Positions 56,464 to 64,000 of a stretch of DNA of 64,000 bases are shown here, one piece after another (positions within the stretch are counted from its first letter, which is position 1; every line of letters starts with the position of its first letter). The notes beneath the pieces were generated by a model, which worked only from the letters and a program-made list of their open reading frames with translations, made no database searches and was not told the DNA's origin. Position numbers and translations under genes: made by a program. The DNA is from Hoylesella oralis ATCC 33269 (GTDB lineage: Bacteria; Bacteroidota; Bacteroidia; Bacteroidales; Bacteroidaceae): positions 1,987,464 through 2,051,463 of the forward strand of contig NZ_GL833119.1 of assembly GCF_000185145.2 (NCBI RefSeq), in the 5' to 3' direction.

Positions 56464-58935
56464 ATGAACGACAAACCAAATACATCCATCCAGATGATAG
56501 CCGATTACGACGGCGACATCTCGAGTCTCCTGAATGTGACTGTCGAGGGCGATACACCTATTCTTGCTACAAGAAACATGGTGCTGTTTCCGGGAGTACT
56601 TACCCCGATCCTTATAGGCAGAAGTGCAAGTATGAAGCTCATTGAAAAGGCCAAAGACGATCCGAACTTCATATTCGCCTTATTTTGCCAGAAAAATGCT
56701 GAGGTAGACGATCCGCAGCAAAAAGATTTGTACGAGTTTGGTGTTTACGGGAAGGTGGTAAGAGTGCTCGAAATGCCGGGGCACGGTCATAACCTTACAG
56801 CCATTGTGCAAGGGTTGGGCAGGTGTCGTCTTGATGAACTGACCAAGAAGAAGCCTTATCTCATGGGCAAAACATCATTGGCTCCCGAAGATATTCCTTC
56901 CATCAAGGATAAAGAGTTTAGAACTGCAATCGACGATTTGCGCCAAACTACGATAGAATATATCAAAAAGAACGACGAAATACCCGACGATTCGCAATTC
57001 GCATTGAATAACATTCAGAATGATATCGTAGCCATCGGGTACATTTGTACCAACATTCCGTTCTCGATCGCAGACAAAATAAAGATGCTCGAGGCCCGCT
57101 CTATGACTGATAGAGTGTTCACTGCACTAAAATGTCTGCATAAGGAATTGCAATTGCAAGACCTGAAACAAACCATCAGATCGAAAACCCGCGAGGATAT
57201 AGACGAGCAGCAGCGCGAATACTTCTTGCAACAACAGATCAAAAATATTAAAGAAGAGCTGGGCAACGGTGATGGTTCGCCCGAACATCATGACCTCGAA
57301 GAACAGGCAAAGATAAAAAAATGGCCTGCCGAAGTGGGAAAAGTGTTCTATAAAGAGCTTGATAAACTCGATATGTATAACCCGCAAAGTCCGGAATATA
57401 GCGTACAGTTGAACTATTTGCAAACAATGGTGAACCTGCCGTGGGGCGAATATACGCAAGATAATTTGGACTTGAAGCGTGCTCAACGCATACTCGACCA
57501 CGATCATTACGGCATGGAAAAGGTAAAAGAGCGCATACTTGAGTACATGGCAGTATTGCAATTGCGGGGCGATCTCAAATCTCCGATCATCTGTCTTTAT
57601 GGTCCTCCGGGTGTCGGAAAGACCAGTTTAGGTAAAAGCATTGCCGAAGCAATGAAGCGAAAGTATGTCAGAATGTCGCTCGGAGGGGTACACGACGAAT
57701 CGGAAATACGCGGTCATCGCCGTACATATGTCGGTGCCATGCCCGGAAGGATTATCAAAAGTTTGCAGAAAGCAGGCTCTTCCAATCCGGTGTTCATTCT
57801 CGACGAGATCGACAAAGTAACGCAAAATTCCATCAATGGCGATCCTGCATCGGCATTGCTCGAAGTGCTTGATCCGGAACAAAATAATGCCTTTCACGAC
57901 AATTATCTCGATGTAGATTACGATCTTTCCAAAGTACTGTTCATAGCCACGGCAAATGATTTAAATACGATACCTCGTCCGTTGCTCGACCGAATGGAGA
58001 TTATCGAGGTAAGCGGATACATCACAGAAGAAAAGATAGAGATAGCCAAGCGACATCTTGTTCCCCGAGAGTTAAAAAACGCTGGGCTCGACAATATTGA
58101 ACCCAAAATCAAGTTCAGCAAGCCTTCACTTGAAAAGATTATAGAGCAATATACTCGAGAAAGTGGTGTACGCCAGTTGGAAAAACAGATAAATAAGGCA
58201 TTGCGGAAAATGGCATATAACAAGGCACTCGAAGGTATGCTTTCCGACACAAATATTACTCCTGATAAGTTGCAAGGTTTGTTGGGTAAGCCGCCTTTTT
58301 ATCGCGACATTTATCAGGGAAACGACTATGCAGGAGTGGTAACCGGACTGGCTTGGACAAGCGTGGGGGGCGAAATTCTGTTCATCGAAACCTCTCTGAG
58401 CAAGGGAAAAGCAGGGAAACTTACCCTTACTGGCAATCTCGGCGACGTGATGAAAGAGTCGGCAATCATTGCACTCGAGTATGTGAAGGCACATGTTGAC
58501 AAACTCCATATCGATTACCGCATATTCGATCAGTGGAACATCCATATACATGTACCCGAAGGAGCTACCCCAAAAGATGGCCCCTCTGCCGGTATAACCA
58601 TTGCAACCAGCATTGCTTCGGCGCTCACCCAACGTAAAGTGCGTAAAAATACTGCCATGACGGGCGAGATAACTCTTCGCGGCAAGGTGCTTCCGGTTGG
58701 TGGTATCAAAGAGAAGATACTCGCTGCAAAGCGTGCAGGCATTACAGATATCGTTATGTGCAAGGAGAATAAGAAAGATATAGAGGAGATCCCGGAAAAA
58801 TACCGCAAGGGTGTAACGTTCCATTATGTGGAAAATGTGCAAGACGTATGGGATTTTGCGCTAACCAATGAGCGTGTCCAGAATCCGGTAGACCTAACGG
58901 TTTCCGACGATAAACCGATAGAGAAATCGGCTTAA
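56464..58935 (+). CDS. lon: ATP-dependent Lon protease
   Basis: An 823-residue cytosolic AAA+ serine protease that degrades damaged and regulatory proteins. The LON substrate-binding domain fills about residues 30-230, a coiled coil follows, and the AAA+ domain has Walker [16 protein letters not shown] and Walker [11 protein letters not shown]. The protease domain has the catalytic dyad S708 in PKDGPSAG and K749 in [11 protein letters not shown]. The tail after about residue 800 is acidic. tgt starts 9 bases later. Confidence 0.97.
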   Translation: MNDKPNTSIQMIADYDGDISSLLNVTVEGDTPILATRNMVLFPGVLTPILIGRSASMKLIEKAKDDPNFIFALFCQKNAEVDDPQQKDLYEFGVYGKVVRVLEMPGHGHNLTAIVQGLGRCRLDELTKKKPYLMGKTSLAPEDIPSIKDKEFRTAIDDLRQTTIEYIKKNDEIPDDSQFALNNIQNDIVAIGYICTNIPFSIADKIKMLEARSMTDRVFTALKCLHKELQLQDLKQTIRSKTREDIDEQQREYFLQQQIKNIKEELGNGDGSPEHHDLEEQAKIKKWPAEVGKVFYKELDKLDMYNPQSPEYSVQLNYLQTMVNLPWGEYTQDNLDLKRAQRILDHDHYGMEKVKERILEYMAVLQLRGDLKSPIICLYGPPGVGKTSLGKSIAEAMKRKYVRMSLGGVHDESEIRGHRRTYVGAMPGRIIKSLQKAGSSNPVFILDEIDKVTQNSINGDPASALLEVLDPEQNNAFHDNYLDVDYDLSKVLFIATANDLNTIPRPLLDRMEIIEVSGYITEEKIEIAKRHLVPRELKNAGLDNIEPKIKFSKPSLEKIIEQYTRESGVRQLEKQINKALRKMAYNKALEGMLSDTNITPDKLQGLLGKPPFYRDIYQGNDYAGVVTGLAWTSVGGEILFIETSLSKGKAGKLTLTGNLGDVMKESAIIALEYVKAHVDKLHIDYRIFDQWNIHIHVPEGATPKDGPSAGITIATSIASALTQRKVRKNTAMTGEITLRGKVLPVGGIKEKILAAKRAGITDIVMCKENKKDIEEIPEKYRKGVTFHYVENVQDVWDFALTNERVQNPVDLTVSDDKPIEKSA

Positions 58936-58944
58936 AGATTATAA

Positions 58945-60072
58945 ATGACATTCGAATTACAACATACAGACAGCGCAAGTGATGCCCGTACCGGTATTAT
59001 AACCACTGCCCACGGACAGATCAAAACACCGATATTCATGCCGGTAGGTACTGCCGGTACCGTTAAAGGTGTTCACTTCAGCGAATTGCGCGAACAGGTA
59101 AAAGCGCAAATCATACTTGGCAACACCTATCATCTATATCTCCGCCCGGGATTGGACATCCTGAAAGCTGCGGGAGGCCTACACGGTTTCAACGGTTGGG
59201 AGCGCCCTATCCTTACCGATAGCGGCGGTTTTCAGGTGTTCTCCCTTACAGGCATCAGGAAACTTTGTGAAGAAGGTTGTGAATTTCGATCGCATATAGA
59301 CGGTTCAAAACACATTTTCACGCCGGAAAACGTTATGGATACCGAGCGTATCATCGGCGCGGACATTATGATGGCATTAGATGAATGCCCACCCGGTCAA
59401 AGCGATTATGCCTATGCAAAGCGAAGTCTCGGTCTTACTCAACGTTGGTTGGATCGTTGCATCAAACGTTTCAACGAGACGGAACCGCTTTACGGCTACA
59501 ATCAAAGTCTCTTCCCTATCGTTCAGGGCTGCACCTATAAGGACTTGAGGCGCGAAGCAGCGAAGTTCGTTGCCGACAAAGATGCCGATGGAAATGCCAT
59601 CGGGGGGCTCGCCGTAGGCGAACCGACAGAGGTAATGTATGAGATGATCGAGGTTGTAAACGATATTTTGCCCAAACAGAAGCCCCGCTATCTGATGGGA
59701 GTGGGCACTCCACAAAACATACTTGAGGCAATCGAGCGCGGCGTAGATATGTTCGACTGCGTTATGCCCACAAGAAACGGGCGTAATGCCATGCTCTTTA
59801 CCTATAACGGCACAATGAACATGAAGAACAAGAAGTGGGAATACGATTTTTCACCCATCGATGAAACGGGCTGCGATGTAGATCGTGTCTATACCAAAGC
59901 CTATCTGCACCACCTTTTCAAAGCACAGGAACTCTTGGCGATGCAGATAGCCAGTATCCACAATCTCGCATTCTATCTCCGATTGGTTAGCGATGCACGG
60001 CAGCATATCGAACAAGGTGATTTTGTAAGATGGAAAGCCGGTGTCATCGAACAGCTGGGAAAAAGGATTTAA
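58945..60072 (+). CDS. tgt: Queuine tRNA-ribosyltransferase
   Basis: Exchanges guanine 34 of Asp, Asn, His and Tyr tRNAs for a queuosine precursor; 375 residues. The substrate-base site is in LTDSGGFQVFSL, and later GGLAVGE and FDCVMPTRNGRNAML hold the nucleophile region. The usual zinc site CXCX2C reads C310-D-V312-D-R-V315, so two of three cysteines are valine, while the histidine in ASIHNLAFY is kept. The enzyme therefore probably does not bind zinc in the normal way. It is followed by an LptF/G-type permease. Confidence 0.94.
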   Translation: MTFELQHTDSASDARTGIITTAHGQIKTPIFMPVGTAGTVKGVHFSELREQVKAQIILGNTYHLYLRPGLDILKAAGGLHGFNGWERPILTDSGGFQVFSLTGIRKLCEEGCEFRSHIDGSKHIFTPENVMDTERIIGADIMMALDECPPGQSDYAYAKRSLGLTQRWLDRCIKRFNETEPLYGYNQSLFPIVQGCTYKDLRREAAKFVADKDADGNAIGGLAVGEPTEVMYEMIEVVNDILPKQKPRYLMGVGTPQNILEAIERGVDMFDCVMPTRNGRNAMLFTYNGTMNMKNKKWEYDFSPIDETGCDVDRVYTKAYLHHLFKAQELLAMQIASIHNLAFYLRLVSDARQHIEQGDFVRWKAGVIEQLGKRI

Positions 60073-60091
60073 TAACGACTATTTACGACGG

Positions 60092-61330
60092 ATGATCAGC
60101 TTTCATAACATACGAAAATATCACAGTTTTCTTCATTTGCTCTCATTCAAACGATTGCAGAAACACCTGCCATGGCTTCAAGCAATAACTGTTTTTTTCG
60201 ATAAGCACTTGGAATTTCTGCATTCTCTCAACCTCAATAAATACATAAAACGACTGGATCGGTACATTATAAAGAAATTTATCGGTACTTATATCTTCTC
60301 CATCCTGCTGATCATTGCCATTGCCATCGTATTCGATTTTAACGAAAACCTGTCGAAGTTTACGCAATATCATGCCCCACTCCATGCGATTATCTTCGAT
60401 TATTATGCCAATTTCATTCCTTATTACTCCAATCTGTTCAGTCCGTTATTTGTATTTATCGCCGTTATCTTCTTCACCTCGAAACTCGCAGGCAACTCAG
60501 AAATCATCTCGATGCTTGCTGCCGGCGTGTCTTTCCGTCGCCTGATGCGCCCTTACATGATATCCTGCGTCCTCATATCGGCATTGTCTTTTTACCTCAG
60601 TGCCTATGTCATCCCACACGGAACCGTTATTCGACAGAATTTCGAGTCTTTATACAGGAACAATAGGAAGCTGACTTCGGCCGACAATGTACAACTTCAA
60701 GTAGGCACCGGTATCATTGCCTACATCCAACATTACGACGACAGATCGAAACGAGGCTATGGATTTTCGCTCGACAAATTTCAAGAGAAGAAGCTCATCA
60801 GTCACATGACAGCGACGGAAATCAGCTACGATACCATCTCCGAATCGAAGTATCACTGGACTGTGCGTAACTGGAAAATCAGACAACTGAAAGGTCTGCG
60901 CGAGCATATCACATCGGGTGGTGAGAAAGATACGCTCATTCAAATGGAACCGACCGACCTTGTATACTCCAAAGGTCAGCAGGAAACCTTCACTAGCCCA
61001 CAGTTGAAAGACTATATATCTAAGCAAATCGACCGCGGATCGGGTAATGTAGTGCAATATCAGGTGGAATACCACAAGCGAATAGCTGCCTCGTTCGCCT
61101 CGTTCATTCTGACAATTATCGGAGTATCTCTATCTTCCCGCAAGCGTAAAGGTGGCATGGGACTCTATTTGGGAATAGGAATGGGACTGAGCTTCGGCTA
61201 TATTTTACTGCAAACAGTGTCATCCACGTTCGCCATCAACGCCGGTGCACCACCTATGCTTGCTGCTTGGATGCCCAATATTCTATTTGCTTTTATCGCC
61301 TATTTCTGTTACAGACAAGCGCCGAATTAG
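60092..61330 (+). CDS. LptF/LptG-family permease
   Basis: A membrane subunit of the lipopolysaccharide export ABC system (YjgP/YjgQ family), about 412 residues from the chosen start. One hydrophobic group of helices lies near residues 60-150, then a soluble jellyroll domain outside the membrane, then three C-terminal helices. The stretch YHKRIAASFASFILTIIGVSLSSRKRKGG is typical. The open frame extends back to 60041, overlapping tgt; the ATG at 60092 is preferred. An even later start near the first helix is possible. Bacteroidota usually have one such gene here. Confidence 0.88.
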   Translation: MISFHNIRKYHSFLHLLSFKRLQKHLPWLQAITVFFDKHLEFLHSLNLNKYIKRLDRYIIKKFIGTYIFSILLIIAIAIVFDFNENLSKFTQYHAPLHAIIFDYYANFIPYYSNLFSPLFVFIAVIFFTSKLAGNSEIISMLAAGVSFRRLMRPYMISCVLISALSFYLSAYVIPHGTVIRQNFESLYRNNRKLTSADNVQLQVGTGIIAYIQHYDDRSKRGYGFSLDKFQEKKLISHMTATEISYDTISESKYHWTVRNWKIRQLKGLREHITSGGEKDTLIQMEPTDLVYSKGQQETFTSPQLKDYISKQIDRGSGNVVQYQVEYHKRIAASFASFILTIIGVSLSSRKRKGGMGLYLGIGMGLSFGYILLQTVSSTFAINAGAPPMLAAWMPNILFAFIAYFCYRQAPN

Positions 61331-61383
61331 GCAACAAACACTATTATCAACAAGTATTCATATAATTATACATCTATAACATC

Positions 61384-63030
61384 GTGTATTTCGACGAATT
61401 AAATTTAAACAATAACGTGCTTGATGCACTGTATGACATGCATTTCGACACGTGTACACCGGTACAGGAACGCTGTATTCCGGAAATATTGAACAAGAGA
61501 GACGTGCTCGGTGTGGCGCAAACAGGTACGGGAAAAACCGCCGCATATCTGCTTCCGATACTGAGCATGCTCGATGATGGCGGCTATCCGAAAGATGCCA
61601 TCAACTGTATTATTATGAGCCCGACGCGCGAATTGGCACAGCAAATAGATCAAGCCATGCAGGGCTTCGGCTACTATCTAAGCGGGGTAAGCAGCGTGGC
61701 TGTGTACGGCGGCAACGACGGTAACCGATACGACCAAGAACTGAAGAGCCTTCGATTGGGGGCAGATGTTGTTATTGCCACCCCCGGCCGGTTCATTAGT
61801 CACATTAGTTTGGGCAATGTAGATCTGAGCAAAGTGTCGTTTTTCATACTCGACGAAGCCGATCGCATGCTCGATATGGGCTTCTCGGAAGACATTATGA
61901 CCATTGCAAAGCAATTGCCCCCTACATGTCAGACCATCATGTTTTCGGCCACCATGCCCGATAAGATAGAAGAGCTGGCCAATACGCTGCTCAAAAATCC
62001 GGTAACCATAAAACTTGCCGTAAGCAAGCCCGCCGAAAAGATCAGGCAGAGCGCCTACGTGTGCTACGAAACACAGAAGATGGATATCATCAAAAATATC
62101 TTTAATGCAGGCGATCTGAAACGCGTAATCATCTTCTCCGGCTCAAAACAGAAAGTTAAGCAAATTACCAAAGCGCTGCAGCAGAAGAACGTAAACTGCG
62201 GAGAAATGCACTCCGACCTTGAACAAGCGCAGAGAGACGACATGATGTTCAAGTTCAAGAGCGGGCAACTCGATGTGATTGTTGCCACCGACATCATATC
62301 TCGAGGTATCGATATCGATGATATAGCCATGGTTATTAACTACGATGTGCCCCACGATGCCGAAGACTATGTGCATCGCATTGGTCGTACAGCACGGGCC
62401 GACCGCGACGGTGTAGCCATTACCTTGATCAACGAAGACGATATCTATTATTTCCAGCAAATTGAAAAGTTCCTCGGGAAACCTGTAGAGAAGACCGCCT
62501 TGCCTGAAGGACTGGGCAAAGGACCGGAATATAAATCGCACGGAAAACCGCAACGCGGCGGGCGTTCGGCCAAAGCCATACGCAGAAAGAGTCGCGACAC
62601 CAATGCCCATCGCCATAAGCCTAAGGTAAACGGCGATGATAGGCAACAGCACAAATCCGACAACAGCAATGGCACAAAAGCGGAGAGGTCCCGACAAACC
62701 GGCGATAAAGAGCGAAACAACAGAAACAAAAACCGCCAGCAACAGAGCAATAAACCACGACACGACCGCCAACAGCAGTCCGATGGTCCGCAACAGCAGC
62801 AGGCAGATCGCCGGCAGCAACGAAATGGCAAGCAAGGCAGGCAGCAGGATAATCGACAACAGCAGCATGGAAATCAACAACACAAGCCTAATTCTAACAA
62901 GAATAGAAATTACAGACAGAACAGAAATAAGTCTGCTACGCAACCGGCAAAAACAGCCCCGAAACAAGAAAGCCGTATCAAACAGCTGATCAAGAAACCG
63001 CTGAAATGGTTGAAATCTTTTGGAAGATAA
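61384..63030 (+). CDS. DEAD-box ATP-dependent RNA helicase (RhlE-like)
   Basis: A 548-residue helicase. The first 375 or so residues hold the core: Q motif TPVQERCIPEI, motif I AQTGTGKT, PTRELA, DEAD box in LDEADRML, SAT in MFSATMP, and HRIGRTAR. The C-terminal 170 residues are a low-complexity tail rich in glutamine, asparagine, arginine and lysine with CAG/CAA-type codon runs. It ends in a short basic helical segment (IKQLIKKPLKWLKSFGR). Translation starts at GTG. It acts on structured RNA, probably in ribosome assembly or mRNA decay. A strong terminator follows. Confidence 0.93.
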   Translation: MYFDELNLNNNVLDALYDMHFDTCTPVQERCIPEILNKRDVLGVAQTGTGKTAAYLLPILSMLDDGGYPKDAINCIIMSPTRELAQQIDQAMQGFGYYLSGVSSVAVYGGNDGNRYDQELKSLRLGADVVIATPGRFISHISLGNVDLSKVSFFILDEADRMLDMGFSEDIMTIAKQLPPTCQTIMFSATMPDKIEELANTLLKNPVTIKLAVSKPAEKIRQSAYVCYETQKMDIIKNIFNAGDLKRVIIFSGSKQKVKQITKALQQKNVNCGEMHSDLEQAQRDDMMFKFKSGQLDVIVATDIISRGIDIDDIAMVINYDVPHDAEDYVHRIGRTARADRDGVAITLINEDDIYYFQQIEKFLGKPVEKTALPEGLGKGPEYKSHGKPQRGGRSAKAIRRKSRDTNAHRHKPKVNGDDRQQHKSDNSNGTKAERSRQTGDKERNNRNKNRQQQSNKPRHDRQQQSDGPQQQQADRRQQRNGKQGRQQDNRQQQHGNQQHKPNSNKNRNYRQNRNKSATQPAKTAPKQESRIKQLIKKPLKWLKSFGR

Positions 63031-63048
63031 AAGATTAAAAACCGTCTA

Positions 63049-63097
63049 AAACCGAGATAAGGCTGGTGCTTTTGCAACACCAGCCTTATCTCGGTTT
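63049..63097 (+). terminator. Long perfect hairpin terminator after the helicase
   Basis: A perfect 20-base-pair stem (63049-63068 with 63078-63097) around CTTTTGCAA. Arms end in AAA/TTT, so it can act in both directions. It begins 18 bases after the helicase stop. Confidence 0.85.
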
Positions 63098-63457
63098 ATA
63101 TTCGCCACACTTTTTGAATATCATGAACGACACACAACAAAAACTTTGTCGTATTCTGTGGCGAAAATACCACATACAAACGACCGCTACAGACGTTACC
63201 CCTATCAGACAGAGCCAATACCCCTATCAAGTACAGGCAACATTCCTGTCTGCCATAACCGGCGCCCCTATCAAGCATAGTCCTAATCTTGATCCGGCAC
63301 AGCACGCACAGCCATCGCTACTTCTCGTTCCACCCAAGAGACGAAGCGCCTTGCAGAATTTGGAATTCCCCTCACCCGTTCATTTTCTCGGACATTGCCT
63401 TTTTGCTTTTCCCTCACGGTTCCTTTGCGGTTGAAGGAACCGGAGAAGAACAGAGCC
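63098..63457. other. Stretch without a supported gene, one doubtful open frame
   Basis: About 360 bases. An open frame of some 100 codons begins with ATG at 63123 on the plus strand, but it has no recognisable domain, little sign of coding bias and a proline- and serine-rich composition. A 9-base-pair hairpin (CGGTTCCTT 63417-63425 with AAGGAACCG 63434-63442) lies just beyond the cupin stop and may mark the end of that transcript. Confidence 0.4.
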
Positions 63458-63790
63458 CTAATGATGTTCGGGCACTACGGCGAAGTATTTCACGTCGTGT
63501 TCGGTCAGATTTTCCATGTAATGGCTGTGCCCCATCGGACAATAATGCACCTCTCCGGCGTGCGCCTCCTCTACTCTACCGTCGTAATGAAAAGTAAGCG
63601 TGCCCTCGAGCACATAAATAACTTCACAGTTCCGCTCATGCACATGGCTACCACTCGATGCCCCCGGCGTAAGCGTAGACAGCATAATCTTACACTTCTC
63701 GTCGGCGTAATTGCGCGAATAGAGCCTACCCCGACCGCCTTTGAAACCGTCGATAGCAAGCTCTTCAATATCGTTAAAACCGATTACCAT
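63458..63790 (-). CDS. Small cupin-domain protein
   Basis: A single-domain cupin of 110 residues. Motif 1 has metal ligands in HVHERNCE and motif 2 is the complete GEVHYCPMGHSHYMEN. These proteins bind a metal and act as isomerases, dioxygenases or simple binding proteins; the role here cannot be read. The start lies one base from the end of the upstream outer-membrane receptor, so it is translated from the same mRNA. Confidence 0.85.
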   Translation of the reverse strand: MVIGFNDIEELAIDGFKGGRGRLYSRNYADEKCKIMLSTLTPGASSGSHVHERNCEVIYVLEGTLTFHYDGRVEEAHAGEVHYCPMGHSHYMENLTEHDVKYFAVVPEHH

Positions 63791-63791
63791 A

Positions 63792-64000
63792 TCAGAACGT
63801 GTACTTCAAGCCAATCTGTCCGCGCCAGCGAGAATAGTAATCGTCAGGATTCTTTAGCACGTAATCGGGCGTCTGAAGGAACTGGAATTTACCGTTGCCG
63901 CTATAGGTGAGTGGACTCATAAATTCGCTCGAATAGCCCGAGCCATAGCTGCGCCCCCAGTTCTTGTTGAGCAGATTGGCCACGTTCATAATATCCATAG
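63792..64000 (-). CDS. C-terminal end of a TonB-dependent outer-membrane receptor
   Basis: Only the last 68 or so residues are in the window; the gene continues past the right edge. The sequence has DIMNVANLLNKNWGRSYG and ends RGQIGLKYTF, with the terminal phenylalanine that marks outer-membrane barrels for the BAM machinery. The pattern is that of a TonB-linked receptor of Bacteroidota. Family subtype cannot be settled from this end alone. Confidence 0.78.
   Translation of the reverse strand, partial: MDIMNVANLLNKNWGRSYGSGYSSEFMSPLTYSGNGKFQFLQTPDYVLKNPDDYYSRWRGQIGLKYTF

Noticed and set aside
62143..62967. 274-codon open frame antisense to the helicase
   Set aside because: It is the complement of the glutamine/asparagine-rich tail; its leucine-rich translation is a shadow of the CAG/CAA-rich coding strand.
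63066..63434. Open frame of about 120 codons after the helicase terminator
   Set aside because: It starts inside the terminator hairpin with a non-ATG codon, has no domain, and looks non-coding; the later ATG at 63123 is also unconvincing.

Overview
The window is chromosomal DNA from a member of the Bacteroidota, most likely order Bacteroidales. Evidence: many genes are preceded by the Bacteroidota sigma-factor promoter (TTTG, about 20 bases, then TAnnTTTG); the ATP synthase operon has the Bacteroidales order atpD-atpC-(atpI-like)-atpB-E-F-H-A-G; and there are homologues of RprX/RprY, a Bacteroides-type serine palmitoyltransferase, DUF4421 and DUF1460 proteins, and SusC-type outer-membrane protein fragments. 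The DNA is AT-rich, more so between genes. No rRNA, CRISPR array, prophage or intact insertion sequence was seen. I could not settle the genus by reading alone.

Layout. 0-2.4 kb: the end of tsaD, a stand-alone cinA domain, a badly decayed IS256-family transposase and two tRNA-Arg genes. 2.4-11.4 kb (minus strand): htpG, then a self-contained glycine-cleavage operon, lplA-gcvT-gcvH-gcvPA-gcvPB-lpd, with the P-protein split in two. 11.4-16.5 kb (minus): a threonine operon, thrA, a phosphoglycerate-mutase-like gene that probably serves as homoserine kinase, and thrC. 16.6-25.9 kb (plus): an FAD protein, a MaoC-like protein, and a six-gene operon (5'-nucleotidase, NudC, purine permease, Gfo/Idh oxidoreductase, DUF4421, DUF1460). 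26-30 kb: a hemerythrin-LuxR regulator preceded by a perfect inverted repeat, then nrdD-nrdG with a strong leader hairpin.

30-37 kb: an OmpH/Skp-like lipoprotein and a small membrane protein, a dipeptidase, a small lipoprotein, a truncated SusC remnant and the rprX-rprY two-component system. 37-44.6 kb (minus): the whole F1Fo ATP synthase operon. 44.7-51.7 kb: nhaD-pfkA, a flippase and three glycosyltransferases. 51.7-55.1 kb: two tRNA-Lys, one tRNA-Pro, and a divergent pair of serine palmitoyltransferase and lipid kinase. 55.6-64 kb: trmN6, lon, tgt, an LptF/G permease, a DEAD-box helicase with a long Q/N/R-rich tail, a cupin, and the end of an outer-membrane receptor.

The picture is an anaerobe that can ferment or interconvert glycine, makes deoxynucleotides without oxygen, builds sphingolipids and surface glycans, and carries out anaerobic energy metabolism with a full ATP synthase and a sodium/proton antiporter. 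Most of the window is housekeeping. I found no convincing wholly new multigene system. The most interesting leads are the hemerythrin-LuxR protein with its palindrome, the queuosine enzyme lacking two zinc cysteines, the nrdD leader hairpin, two genes whose promoters lie only five bases before the start codon, and the split-P glycine-cleavage operon.
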